A DNA stretch of 64,000 nt from Bacteroidales bacterium (GTDB lineage Bacteria > Bacteroidota > Bacteroidia > Bacteroidales > VadinHA17), in the NCBI GenBank assembly GCA_016715075.1, contig JADKBK010000015.1, positions 1-64,000 on the forward strand, in the 5' to 3' direction. Shown here in pieces: positions 38,671 to 46,592 of this stretch (its first letter is position 1; each line of letters starts with the position of its first letter). Both the position numbers and the translations under genes were made by a program. The notes under the pieces are model-generated. The model was not told the origin of the DNA and did no database searches. It was given only the letters and a program-made list of their open reading frames with translations.

Positions 38671-40269
38671 ATGGATAAGACAATAAATATAAATATTGCC
38701 GGCATATTGTTCCAGATTGAGGAAGATGCATACGGGATCCTGCGCGATTACCTTCAGGCAGTCAATAACCGATTCAAAAATGTCCCCGGGGGAGTAGAAA
38801 CAGTTGCCGATATTGAATCACGCATTGCGGAGATTTTCGAATCGCAAAAAGGTACTGCTGGGACAATATCTGTGACAAATGTGGAGGCGATGATCTCTAT
38901 AATAGGAAAGCCTGAAGATTTTGATAATAATGATGCAGAGCCTGAGCCTGAAACTTATACATATACATCGCAAAAGAAAAGGATGTACCGGAATCCTGAT
39001 GACACAGTAATCAGTGGTGTCTGCGGCGGGATAGGAGCCTATCTGAACTCCGACCCTGTTCTGTTCAGGATTCTCTTTGTTATTTTTACGCTCTCCTTTG
39101 GGGTCGGTATTTTCCTCTACCTTGCTCTCTGGATAGCACTGCCTTCAGCCAATACAGATTTACGCAGGCGCGAAATGTACGGCAAAACTTATCAGTCGGC
39201 AATGTCGCAGAGGCTAAATGCAGATGGCACATACAGTCCGGGGTCGCCCACATATAATAAAGGGTACTACAACACCTCCAGGATCGGAAATGCCTTGAAC
39301 GAGATTTTCAGGGCTATTGGAAGAGTGTTTTATATAGCGGTGCGGGTGCTGCTGATAATTTTCGGTGTCGCATTCGTTCTGATAGGCTCCCTATTCATCC
39401 TGAGCCTGGTCTTGCTGCTCGTTTTTAAATATCCCGCGAGCATTTCAAGCAGCAGTTTTGATATGAACCTCATATATTTATCAGACTTCCTGAAATATGT
39501 CGTCAATCCGGCTCTTGTTCCATGGATTATTGCCCTTTCGCTTGTCATACTCATCATACCTATGATTGCGCTCATCTACTGGGGAGTAAAGATGATCTTC
39601 TGGTTCAGGGCAAAAGACGGGATCTTCAGCCTGGTAGCTTTTGTTTTATGGATAATGCTCATAGCCATCCTGGCAGTAATTCTGTTCAATGAGGGAATAA
39701 GCTTTGCTGAAACCGCAAGAACTTCCACGCAGAAGATCTTTTCAACTGCTCCCGACACCCTTTATATAAAAGCCGGGAACAGATCATCCGACCTTATATT
39801 TGAAAAAGAGCTTAATTTCAGGGAAGATGGATATAACATTATGATCAGTAATGAAAAGAAAGAGCTATACATTCGTCCCTACCTGAAAATCTACAACTCT
39901 GAAAAAGAGAATGCCAGAGTGGAGCTGAGGAAGCGGTCATCAGGCAAAAATGAGATTGAGGCGATGAAAAAGACAGAGGATCTTATCTATAACTACGCCA
40001 TCAATAGGGATACGATAATTCTGGATGAGTATTTCACTATCCCTGCCGGGCGCAAGTGGTCAGCTGATAATATTGGCATCAACCTTTATCTTCCCGAGGG
40101 TACTATCCTTAAACTCGATAAACCGTCACTCCGGTTGCTTCACTCCTATATCTCGAATGAGTATTATGCCTTTGATGATAAAGAGGGGATTGAGAATTGC
40201 ACCAACTTATGGATAGTTACCAGCGATGGGATAGAACCTGCCAGCAGCTCAAAAATCAAAGCGAAGTAA
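38671..40269 (+). CDS. PspC domain membrane protein (long, multi-helix)
   Basis: The 532-residue protein repeats the layout of the first PspC gene: soluble N-domain (NIAGILFQIEEDAYGILRDY), then PspC (about 110-165, MYRNPDDTVISGVCGGIGAY). It adds about four more membrane helices (about 220-350) and a periplasmic or cytosolic beta-rich C-terminal domain (about 355-530, SDLIFEKELNFREDGYNIMI) like the adhesin-type domains attached to PspC in Bacteroidota. Envelope stress role is inferred from the family. It ends 33 bp before a strong terminator hairpin, so it closes the operon. Confidence 0.88.
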   Translation: MDKTININIAGILFQIEEDAYGILRDYLQAVNNRFKNVPGGVETVADIESRIAEIFESQKGTAGTISVTNVEAMISIIGKPEDFDNNDAEPEPETYTYTSQKKRMYRNPDDTVISGVCGGIGAYLNSDPVLFRILFVIFTLSFGVGIFLYLALWIALPSANTDLRRREMYGKTYQSAMSQRLNADGTYSPGSPTYNKGYYNTSRIGNALNEIFRAIGRVFYIAVRVLLIIFGVAFVLIGSLFILSLVLLLVFKYPASISSSSFDMNLIYLSDFLKYVVNPALVPWIIALSLVILIIPMIALIYWGVKMIFWFRAKDGIFSLVAFVLWIMLIAILAVILFNEGISFAETARTSTQKIFSTAPDTLYIKAGNRSSDLIFEKELNFREDGYNIMISNEKKELYIRPYLKIYNSEKENARVELRKRSSGKNEIEAMKKTEDLIYNYAINRDTIILDEYFTIPAGRKWSADNIGINLYLPEGTILKLDKPSLRLLHSYISNEYYAFDDKEGIENCTNLWIVTSDGIEPASSSKIKAK

Positions 40270-40302
40270 TTCCTGTTTTTCATTCCTGATATCTTCGATG
40301 AC

Positions 40303-40336
40303 ATCCGGTGCCGGTTTACCTGCACCGGATTTTTTA
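40303..40336 (+). terminator. Rho-independent terminator of the PspC-PadR operon
   Basis: A perfect 9-bp stem (ATCCGGTGC, 40303-40311, with GCACCGGAT, 40322-40330) and a 10-nt loop are followed directly by a run of T. It lies 33 bp after the stop codon. Confidence 0.9.
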
Positions 40337-40445
40337 GTTTATTAAGTTAAATATTGTTAATCATAAATATTAATGTATCATCAAATGGATCATTTAATTA
40401 TATTCGTCCGGTAATCATCTTTCTAATATATTCTAACGAATTGCT

Positions 40446-41699
40446 ATGAGAAAAGCTATTTTCCTCCTAACATTCCTGGGAATCATGTCGTCTGCCTTCT
40501 CCGGAGGGATAGATACAAAATCAGATTCGCTGCGCAAGGATGCCTTGCTGGTATATATGGAAGCGAATGATTACATAAGGAAAGAGATCCCTTATGTTAA
40601 TTATGTCAGGGATATAAAGGATGCAAGCGTCTATGTTCTTTCCACCAGGCAGAGAACAGGAGCAGGAGGGACTGAATTCACCTATTTCCTTGTCGGACAG
40701 AATGAGAATAACGGAATGTACGATACTCTTTCATTTATCTCTGCTCCGGATGCCACCTACGATGAAATAAGGCTGCAGGAGGTAAATACTCTTAAGCTCG
40801 GCCTTATGCGGTATATTGCCAAAACGCCTCTTGCCAAATACATACAGATCAGTTTCAGTGAACCGATTTCACAAACCGTGTCTTCCGACAAATGGGACAG
40901 CTGGGTATTCAAGGGGCAGCTCAGCGGTTGGTTTAACGGCCAGCAGACATATACTTCAAACAATCTTTACGGGAGTTTTTCTGCAAACAGAGTTACAGAG
41001 GAATGGAAGATAAACCTCAGGGCGAGATACTCTTACGGAATAGAAAGATTCGTTATTGATGAAGAGACCATCCGAAGCAATACCAATTCAAAATCATTAA
41101 GCGGACTGGTAGTAAAAAGTATATCTGACCACTGGTCATATGGAGGATCAGCATATATCGGATCATCTATCTACAATAATCTTGACAGATCAATAGCACT
41201 CATGCCCGGGATCGAATACGATATCTTTCCGTATTCCCAATCTACCAGGAAACAATTAAGAATATTATATTCAGTTGGTTATAACTACTTTAATTATATC
41301 GACACAACAGTCTATTTTAAGACTGAGGAGGGACATGCACAGCACTCAATTAACGTCGCATATGCTGTTGTGCAGAAATGGGGAACAATTGATCTGAGCT
41401 CGGAATACAGCAACTATCTGTATGACTGGTCAAAAAATAATATCTCTCTCTATACTAATTTCAGTCTCAGGGTCCTCAAAGGCCTGCAGCTGAACTTCAG
41501 CGGAGGTGCATCAATACTTCATGATCAGCTTGGTCTGGCAAAAACGGGTGCAACAACAGAGGAGATCCTGCTTCAGAAAAAAGAACTAGCCACTCAATTT
41601 CAGTACTGGGGAAGTTTCGGCGTCTCCTATACCTTCGGTTCCATCTACAATAATGTTGTAAATCCACGGTTTGGCAATCAATTTGGCTGGGGTCATTAA
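40446..41699 (+). CDS. Predicted outer-membrane beta-barrel protein
   Basis: The 417-residue product has a signal peptide (about 1-19) and an N-terminal domain to about residue 140 that includes LVYMEANDYIRKEIPYVNYV and VYVLSTRQRTGAGGTEFTYF. A series of alternating amphipathic strands follows (WKINLRARYSYGIERFVI, HWSYGGSAYIGSSIY, KQLRILYSVGYNYFNYI) that looks like a barrel. The C-terminus (NPRFGNQFGWGH) lacks a terminal aromatic residue. I do not recognise a named family, although similar proteins of unknown function occur in Bacteroidota. Nothing nearby gives a role. Confidence 0.7.
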   Translation: MRKAIFLLTFLGIMSSAFSGGIDTKSDSLRKDALLVYMEANDYIRKEIPYVNYVRDIKDASVYVLSTRQRTGAGGTEFTYFLVGQNENNGMYDTLSFISAPDATYDEIRLQEVNTLKLGLMRYIAKTPLAKYIQISFSEPISQTVSSDKWDSWVFKGQLSGWFNGQQTYTSNNLYGSFSANRVTEEWKINLRARYSYGIERFVIDEETIRSNTNSKSLSGLVVKSISDHWSYGGSAYIGSSIYNNLDRSIALMPGIEYDIFPYSQSTRKQLRILYSVGYNYFNYIDTTVYFKTEEGHAQHSINVAYAVVQKWGTIDLSSEYSNYLYDWSKNNISLYTNFSLRVLKGLQLNFSGGASILHDQLGLAKTGATTEEILLQKKELATQFQYWGSFGVSYTFGSIYNNVVNPRFGNQFGWGH

Positions 41700-41711
41700 A
41701 AGGTTTTAATT

Positions 41712-41812
41712 ACTCCATTGTGTTCTTCGTGATACCCTTCGTGTCCTTCATGTTTAATATTTTTTTAACACGAAGAAGCACTAAGGGTTTCACAAAGGTT
41801 CACTAAGGCTCC
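41712..41812. repeat. Intergenic hairpin repeat, CTTCGTG family
   Basis: The left arm (41720-41752) has tandem units around CTTCGTG (TTCTTCGTGATACCCTTCGTG). The right arm (41767-41808) has complementary units (AACACGAAGAAGCACTAAGG). An AT-rich centre of about 15 bases separates them. The layout equals the 8.1 and 43.9 kb repeats but the unit sequence differs. Confidence 0.75.
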
Positions 41813-41901
41813 TTTGAATCCTGAATAATTTACAATAATATGCAGGTTTGGTTAAACACTTGGAGAAAATTTATAACTTTATTCTTCCTAAAAGTTATAA
41901 T

Positions 41902-41909
41902 TATATTTG
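41902..41909 (+). promoter_or_regulatory. Candidate -7 element before 41932
   Basis: TATATTTG matches TAnnTTTG, 22 bp before the ATG. There is no clear -33 TTTG. Confidence 0.4.
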
Positions 41910-41931
41910 AGTATTAATTAAAGCCAATCAT

Positions 41932-42987
41932 ATGAAAAAGTTTGCATTTCTTTATCTGGCGCTCTGCTTAATTATAGTTTATCCCGCAGCAGGTCAGAAA
42001 TCAGGATTCATGAACAAGGTCACCAAGTCAGCAAACAGCATCCTTGGTACTTCTGACAAAGCCGCAGATACAAAAACAGAACCGGAACCATCATGTGCAA
42101 GTGATCAGGCCATAATAGCCATGGACCTGGGCGGAAAATTACAGCTCGATTATAAGGAATTATCAATAAGTATTCTCAGTGATGGCAGAATTTTAGCACA
42201 GGCTCATGGTACTGATGAATATTATGTTGCAAAAAACGGGGTTACTTCAGGTCCGTATAAAGCAGGAGATCCACAAATTGCTGACTTCGTACCAAAAGAA
42301 GATAATGATAAAAGTGAAGCCGGCTTTCTGGCAAAAAATAAACCATACATAACCAAATCAGGTGAAAAGTTCCTTATAACTTTTGCGGGTAAAAAATACG
42401 GCCCGTATGCCCAGATTAATGATTTCAAGGTGTCGAGATCGAAGGAAAAATTCGCTGCTGTAGTCATTGAAACTCTTGCAATGTCTGAAACCCAGGGTAA
42501 AAGCATGGAAGAGGCGATGGAGAACGCCAAGACCGACGATGAGAGGATGGAACTTGCAATGCAATTTGCCCAGCAGATGCAGGAAAACATGACACAGGGA
42601 GGGGGTCCCGAAAGTATGCAGGCAAAAATTGTCACAAACATCCCAAATGCAAAATGGGACCTCCTGAAATCCGCCGGCGGTACTTTTAATGCGGACATTA
42701 AATATGATGATATTCTTATTTTTGCCTATGACAAAATTATTGACCTCCAGATGAAGGTTATCTTTACCCTTAAGTCTGAAGCAATCGGTGCAAAAAATCT
42801 CTTCGTGAATTCAAATAATACAAAATACGCTTATTATAAGTCCGGAACTCTTGGTTTCAGCGATAATACAACAATGAGCGATCTCTTCAGTCCTGCTCTG
42901 GTAAAAGCCGATGGGACTGTATATCTAAGCTATATGTATTATTCGCCTAAGAAAAATGCAATTATGCAGCATAAGATTCCATTTTAG
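41932..42987 (+). CDS. Secreted protein of unknown function
   Basis: The 351-residue product has a signal peptide (MKKFAFLYLALCLIIVYPAA, cleaved before GQ). Middle segments resemble short repeated strand motifs (EYYVAKNGVTSGPYKAGDP, KFLITFAGKKYGPYAQINDF), each with a GPY turn, as in WG/propeller-like repeats. Between them and the C-terminal part sits a Met/Gln/Glu-rich helix (about 180-225, MSETQGKSMEEAMENA). No catalytic motif is visible and I do not recognise the family. It is intact, and flanked by hairpin repeats on both sides. Confidence 0.65.
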   Translation: MKKFAFLYLALCLIIVYPAAGQKSGFMNKVTKSANSILGTSDKAADTKTEPEPSCASDQAIIAMDLGGKLQLDYKELSISILSDGRILAQAHGTDEYYVAKNGVTSGPYKAGDPQIADFVPKEDNDKSEAGFLAKNKPYITKSGEKFLITFAGKKYGPYAQINDFKVSRSKEKFAAVVIETLAMSETQGKSMEEAMENAKTDDERMELAMQFAQQMQENMTQGGGPESMQAKIVTNIPNAKWDLLKSAGGTFNADIKYDDILIFAYDKIIDLQMKVIFTLKSEAIGAKNLFVNSNNTKYAYYKSGTLGFSDNTTMSDLFSPALVKADGTVYLSYMYYSPKKNAIMQHKIPF

Positions 42988-43017
42988 TTTACTCAATTGA
43001 TTTTCAATCCACCTTTC

Positions 43018-43116
43018 TCACCCCCCTGCCCCCCCAGGGGGGGGTTAAGAACTGTTACAAACATATTCTGCCGGGGTAAATTGGGAATTAAGCCCCCCCT
43101 TGGGGGTTTGGGGGTC
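43018..43116. repeat. C-run/G-run hairpin repeat
   Basis: CCCCCCTG (43021-43028) pairs with CAGGGGGG (43035-43042), and CCCCC-TT-GGGGG forms a second hairpin at 43096-43106. The outer C-rich and G-rich ends (43018-43036 and 43102-43116) are also roughly complementary. The unit is non-coding although a reading frame runs through it into the next gene. Confidence 0.75.
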
Positions 43117-43155
43117 ACAACTACAGGAGTTGCGAGTCTGTTTTTGAGACTCCTG

Positions 43156-43863
43156 ATGATGATGATTTTTATTCCTGGATTTACAGGTTTCTCATTCTCT
43201 CAATCCCTGAATTATCCTGAGATTTTCGGCGACGACTGGAAAAAAGCATTATTGTTTGAAAGTGAGAACAGGAGTTGGATGCAGCCTGTTCTTGAAAAAA
43301 ACCATATCTCCTATCCCATCGCTATAGCGGTTATCTTCCCTGAATTGGTTCGCTATTCAGCCCTTCGTGACAAGATGGAAATAACTCTTCTAAAAACTCT
43401 CTATATCAACCTTGGCGACGATTACGCAAATTTCTCCATCGGGCAGTTTCAGATGAAACCCTCCTTTGCAATGATGGTCAGAGAACAGGCAAACTCAGTG
43501 CTGAACCGCAGATCAGGAATAAACTTTAAAACCCTATCAGATTATGAGAATATCAAAGATTACAGGAAATCAATTGTAAAAGATCTTGAAGATCCAAAAA
43601 GCGAATTCAATTATCTGGTGGCATTCATAAAAATATGCGGGAAGAATTTCAGGACTAACCGTATGGATGAGATCTCCGGACTTAAATTTCTTGCAACGGC
43701 ATATAATTTCGGGATCAGTAAAAATTCCGCTGAAATTGAAAAAATGATCGACAGAAAATTCTTCAACACAAAGCTTTTCAAAACCGAGAATTATTCCTAT
43801 GCCGATATCTCATTATACTGGTATAGGCAGTCCAAGTCCTTAAATAACTTACAAGATAAATAA
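43156..43863 (+). CDS. Secreted lysozyme/SLT-like protein (tentative)
   Basis: The frame is open from 42997, but its first 50 codons translate the C/G hairpin repeat. I start at ATG 43156, giving a signal peptide (MMMIFIPGFTGFSFSQ) and about 235 residues. The segment YPIAIAVIFPELVRYSALRD has an isolated Glu after a helix, and about 50 residues later comes NFSIGQFQMKPSF. This Glu-then-(S/G)xGxxQ-P arrangement resembles lytic transglycosylase or goose-type lysozyme folds. The later LKFLATAYNFG also resembles the AYNxG of SLTs. A peptidoglycan-related role is an inference. Confidence 0.6.
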   Translation: MMMIFIPGFTGFSFSQSLNYPEIFGDDWKKALLFESENRSWMQPVLEKNHISYPIAIAVIFPELVRYSALRDKMEITLLKTLYINLGDDYANFSIGQFQMKPSFAMMVREQANSVLNRRSGINFKTLSDYENIKDYRKSIVKDLEDPKSEFNYLVAFIKICGKNFRTNRMDEISGLKFLATAYNFGISKNSAEIEKMIDRKFFNTKLFKTENYSYADISLYWYRQSKSLNNLQDK

Positions 43864-43903
43864 TAAGGCGATTTTCAAAAAGAATTGATAACTACAAATA
43901 TTT

Positions 43904-44055
43904 GGGGAACCGAAAAAGTCTTTTTAAACGCAAAGAACGCTAAGGAAATCGCAAAGAACGCAAAGACAAATCATTTATCATAACTTCTTTGCGACCTCTT
44001 CGTAAAGACTTTGCGCCCTTTGCGGTTAATGGATTTTGACTTTTTCAGCAGCCCC
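43904..44055. repeat. Intergenic hairpin repeat, CGCAAAG family
   Basis: The left arm (43926-43965) holds tandem CGCAAAGAA-like units and the right arm (43984-44027) the complementary CTTTGCG units. Outer ends GAAAAAGTC (43912-43920) and GACTTTTTC (44038-44046) are perfectly complementary, with GGGG and CCCC further out. The right edge TTCAGCAGCCCC (44044-44055) is identical to that of the 8.1-kb repeat. The remaining sequence of this 347-bp gene gap is AT-rich with the GH92 promoter at its end. Confidence 0.82.
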
Positions 44056-44153
44056 AAGTTATTAACTAACTTAATTTCAACCTTAGAATCCGTATGCCTT
44101 TGCAGTTAAATTATTCAACGCCGATATATTCAGATTTATAAAGTATATGTGTT

Positions 44154-44183
44154 TTTGAACATCACTGATTTCTGCTACATTTG
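44154..44183 (+). promoter_or_regulatory. Promoter of the GH92-RhaT operon
   Basis: TTTG (44154-44157), an 18-bp spacer and TACATTTG (44176-44183) closely match the Bacteroidetes -33/-7 consensus. Transcription would start near 44190, giving a leader of about 20 nt. This is the best promoter match in the window. Confidence 0.65.
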
Positions 44184-44210
44184 AAATGCAAAATGTTTAA
44201 CTGAACCACT

Positions 44211-46571
44211 ATGAATTACAGATCCTTCTTATTGCTCCTCCTGTTTACTATATCTGCCGTCATCCCATCCTGCAAAAGCGGCGGTGAAAAAAATTCAGAC
44301 ACTGAAGACCTTACCCAATATGTCGATCCTCTTATAGGAACAGCCCATTGCAGGTGGTTTCATGTTGCACCCGGTGCAAATCCCTTTGGAATGGCTAAAC
44401 CAGGCCCTTCAACTGATGGGCACCTCGGTAACTTAAGCGGCTGGGAAGCTGTTGGTTACGACTTCCGTCATAACTCAATAGACGGATTCCCTAACTTTCA
44501 TGAATTCCAGGTAGGGGGTGTGGTATTCATGCCGACTACTGGTGTTCTTAAGACTATTCCCGGAGCTCCGGACTCGACAGGAACAGGTTACCACTCCACC
44601 TTCGACAAGAAAGATGAGATATTACATCCCGGATATTATTCTGTCATATTAAAGGATTATGATATTAAAGCTGAAGTGACTTCAACCGACAGGGTCAGTT
44701 TTCACCGGTATACCTTTCCGGCAGGAAAGGAATCCCATATCCTTTTCGATATAGGGAATAAGCAGGGAGAAAGCGGCAATGTCAAAGACGCCAGGGTAAC
44801 TCTGACACCTGAAGGCCGTATTGAAGGATTTGTCGAGACACAGCCGGAATATGTTAAGAAATATCAGGCAGGGTCGAGTGTCAAAATGTACTTTTCGGCC
44901 GACATTGATAAAAAGCCTGATGCCTTTGGTATCTTCCATGGCTCACTTGCGGAAGCAGGAAAAAATGATGCTGCAGGAGTCGGTGCGGGATTATACTTAT
45001 CTTTCTCAACATCTGAAAATGAAAGTATTACAATAAAAGCCGGATTGTCATTTACTTCGATTGAAAATGCCAGGCTGAACCTTGAGACCGAAGCTAAGGA
45101 TCTCAGCTTTGACGTTGCCAGGGATCTGGCTCACAACAAATGGAGTTCTTATCTGGGCAGGATAAGAGTTGAAGGAAAAGACCGGAGCGACAAAGTAAAG
45201 TTCTATACAGGCCTCTATCATGCTTTACTGGGCCGAGGACTGGCAAGCGATGTGAATGGAGCATATCCCAGAAATGACGGAACGGTAGGACAGATTGCAC
45301 TTGGAGCAGACAATAAACCGGAACATAATTTTTATAATACCGATGCAATCTGGGGAGGACAATGGAATCTTGTCCAGCTCTGGGCCCTGGCTTATCCGGA
45401 ATATCTTTCGGACTTCGTGAAAACGCACCTTCTTGTTTATAAAGATGCAGGATGGCTCGGTGACGGACTGGCATGCAGCAAATATGTTTCCGGGGTAGGT
45501 ACAAACCAGGTTCCCCTCGCAATTGTTGCAGCTTACAACTGCGGCATCAGGGATTTTGATGTCAAAACTGCATATGAAGCTTCCCTGAAGAATGAAATAA
45601 CCTCAGAGAACCGGATATTCGGAGCCGGTAAGATGGATGTTGGCAAGTTCGTGAAATACGGATATGTCCCCTATATTGACAGTATGAATCTTGCCGATGA
45701 GCTATGGAAGTTCTCGTGTTCACACACGCTGGAATATTCGTACACATCCTGGGCTGTTGCACAGCTGGCGAAGGCTCTTGGCAAGGAAGATGACTACAAT
45801 ATGCTTATAAACCTTTCAAAAGGCTGGGAGAAAATATATCATCCTGTAAGAAAACTCATGTGGCCAAAACTGGAAAACGGCAGGTTTTACGAGGAATTTG
45901 ATCCAACCGAGCCTCATAATGGCTTCCAGGAGGGTAACGCATACCAGTATACATTTTATGTTCCTCATGATCCTGAAGGAATAGTGTCAAAGATGGGGAA
46001 GGATGAATTCAATACACGTCTTGACAGTATATTCATAATCTCACAAAAAGATCTTTTTGGAGGCGGGAAGGAGATATTTGCCTTTGCAGGCATAAGAAAA
46101 CCCTATAACCATGGAAATCAGCCCTGCCTTCATACCTCTTTCCTCTTTAACCATTCTGGGAAACCTTCACTTACCCAGAAATGGGTAAGGGCAATCTGCA
46201 GGGATTTCTATGGTACGGAAGGCATACATGGTTACGGTTTCGGGCAGGACGAAGATCAGGGACAGCTGGGAGCCTGGTATGTAATGGCGGGGATTGGTCT
46301 TTTCGATGTAAAAGGCCTTACCGGGCAAATTCCTCAATTCGGAATATGCAGCCCTGTCTTCGATAGGATAACCATAAACCTGAATGATAAATATTACCCC
46401 GGGAAACAATTTGTTATTGAAACTGAAAAGAACAGTTCTGAAAATATCTACATCTCGTCTGTATCAGTAAATGGAGAGAATATACATGAAACATTTCTGC
46501 CATTTTCAGATGTTGTGAAGGGAGGCAAAATGACTATCGGGATGAGTAATGTGCCTGTTGATAAATACTAA
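44211..46571 (+). CDS. GH92 family alpha-mannosidase lipoprotein
   Basis: The lipobox (VIPSC, Cys21) anchors the 786-residue protein. GH92 hallmarks run the whole length: YVDPLIGTAHCRWFHVAPGA near residue 37, PFGMAKPGPSTDG, WGGQWNLVQLWALAYPE, GNAYQYTFYVPHDPEG, NHGNQPCLHTSFLFN, and the catalytic-region motif HGYGFGQDEDQGQLGAWYVM near residue 680. The family is Ca-dependent and acts on alpha-linked mannose of N-glycans or mannans, by inversion. Full length and intact. It starts an operon with a RhaT-like symporter 21 bp downstream, under a good -33/-7 promoter. Confidence 0.95.
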   Translation: MNYRSFLLLLLFTISAVIPSCKSGGEKNSDTEDLTQYVDPLIGTAHCRWFHVAPGANPFGMAKPGPSTDGHLGNLSGWEAVGYDFRHNSIDGFPNFHEFQVGGVVFMPTTGVLKTIPGAPDSTGTGYHSTFDKKDEILHPGYYSVILKDYDIKAEVTSTDRVSFHRYTFPAGKESHILFDIGNKQGESGNVKDARVTLTPEGRIEGFVETQPEYVKKYQAGSSVKMYFSADIDKKPDAFGIFHGSLAEAGKNDAAGVGAGLYLSFSTSENESITIKAGLSFTSIENARLNLETEAKDLSFDVARDLAHNKWSSYLGRIRVEGKDRSDKVKFYTGLYHALLGRGLASDVNGAYPRNDGTVGQIALGADNKPEHNFYNTDAIWGGQWNLVQLWALAYPEYLSDFVKTHLLVYKDAGWLGDGLACSKYVSGVGTNQVPLAIVAAYNCGIRDFDVKTAYEASLKNEITSENRIFGAGKMDVGKFVKYGYVPYIDSMNLADELWKFSCSHTLEYSYTSWAVAQLAKALGKEDDYNMLINLSKGWEKIYHPVRKLMWPKLENGRFYEEFDPTEPHNGFQEGNAYQYTFYVPHDPEGIVSKMGKDEFNTRLDSIFIISQKDLFGGGKEIFAFAGIRKPYNHGNQPCLHTSFLFNHSGKPSLTQKWVRAICRDFYGTEGIHGYGFGQDEDQGQLGAWYVMAGIGLFDVKGLTGQIPQFGICSPVFDRITINLNDKYYPGKQFVIETEKNSSENIYISSVSVNGENIHETFLPFSDVVKGGKMTIGMSNVPVDKY

Positions 46572-46592
46572 AACAGATTATATTAACTATTC

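Noticed and set aside
42997..43155. Longer N-terminus for the SLT-like gene
   Set aside because: Those codons translate a C/G-run intergenic repeat. A signal peptide begins only at ATG 43156.
43926..44027. CRISPR array suggested by regularly spaced CGCAAAG units
   Set aside because: Units are under 12 bp, spacers are only a few bases, and the right half is the complement of the left. No cas gene is near. It is a hairpin repeat.
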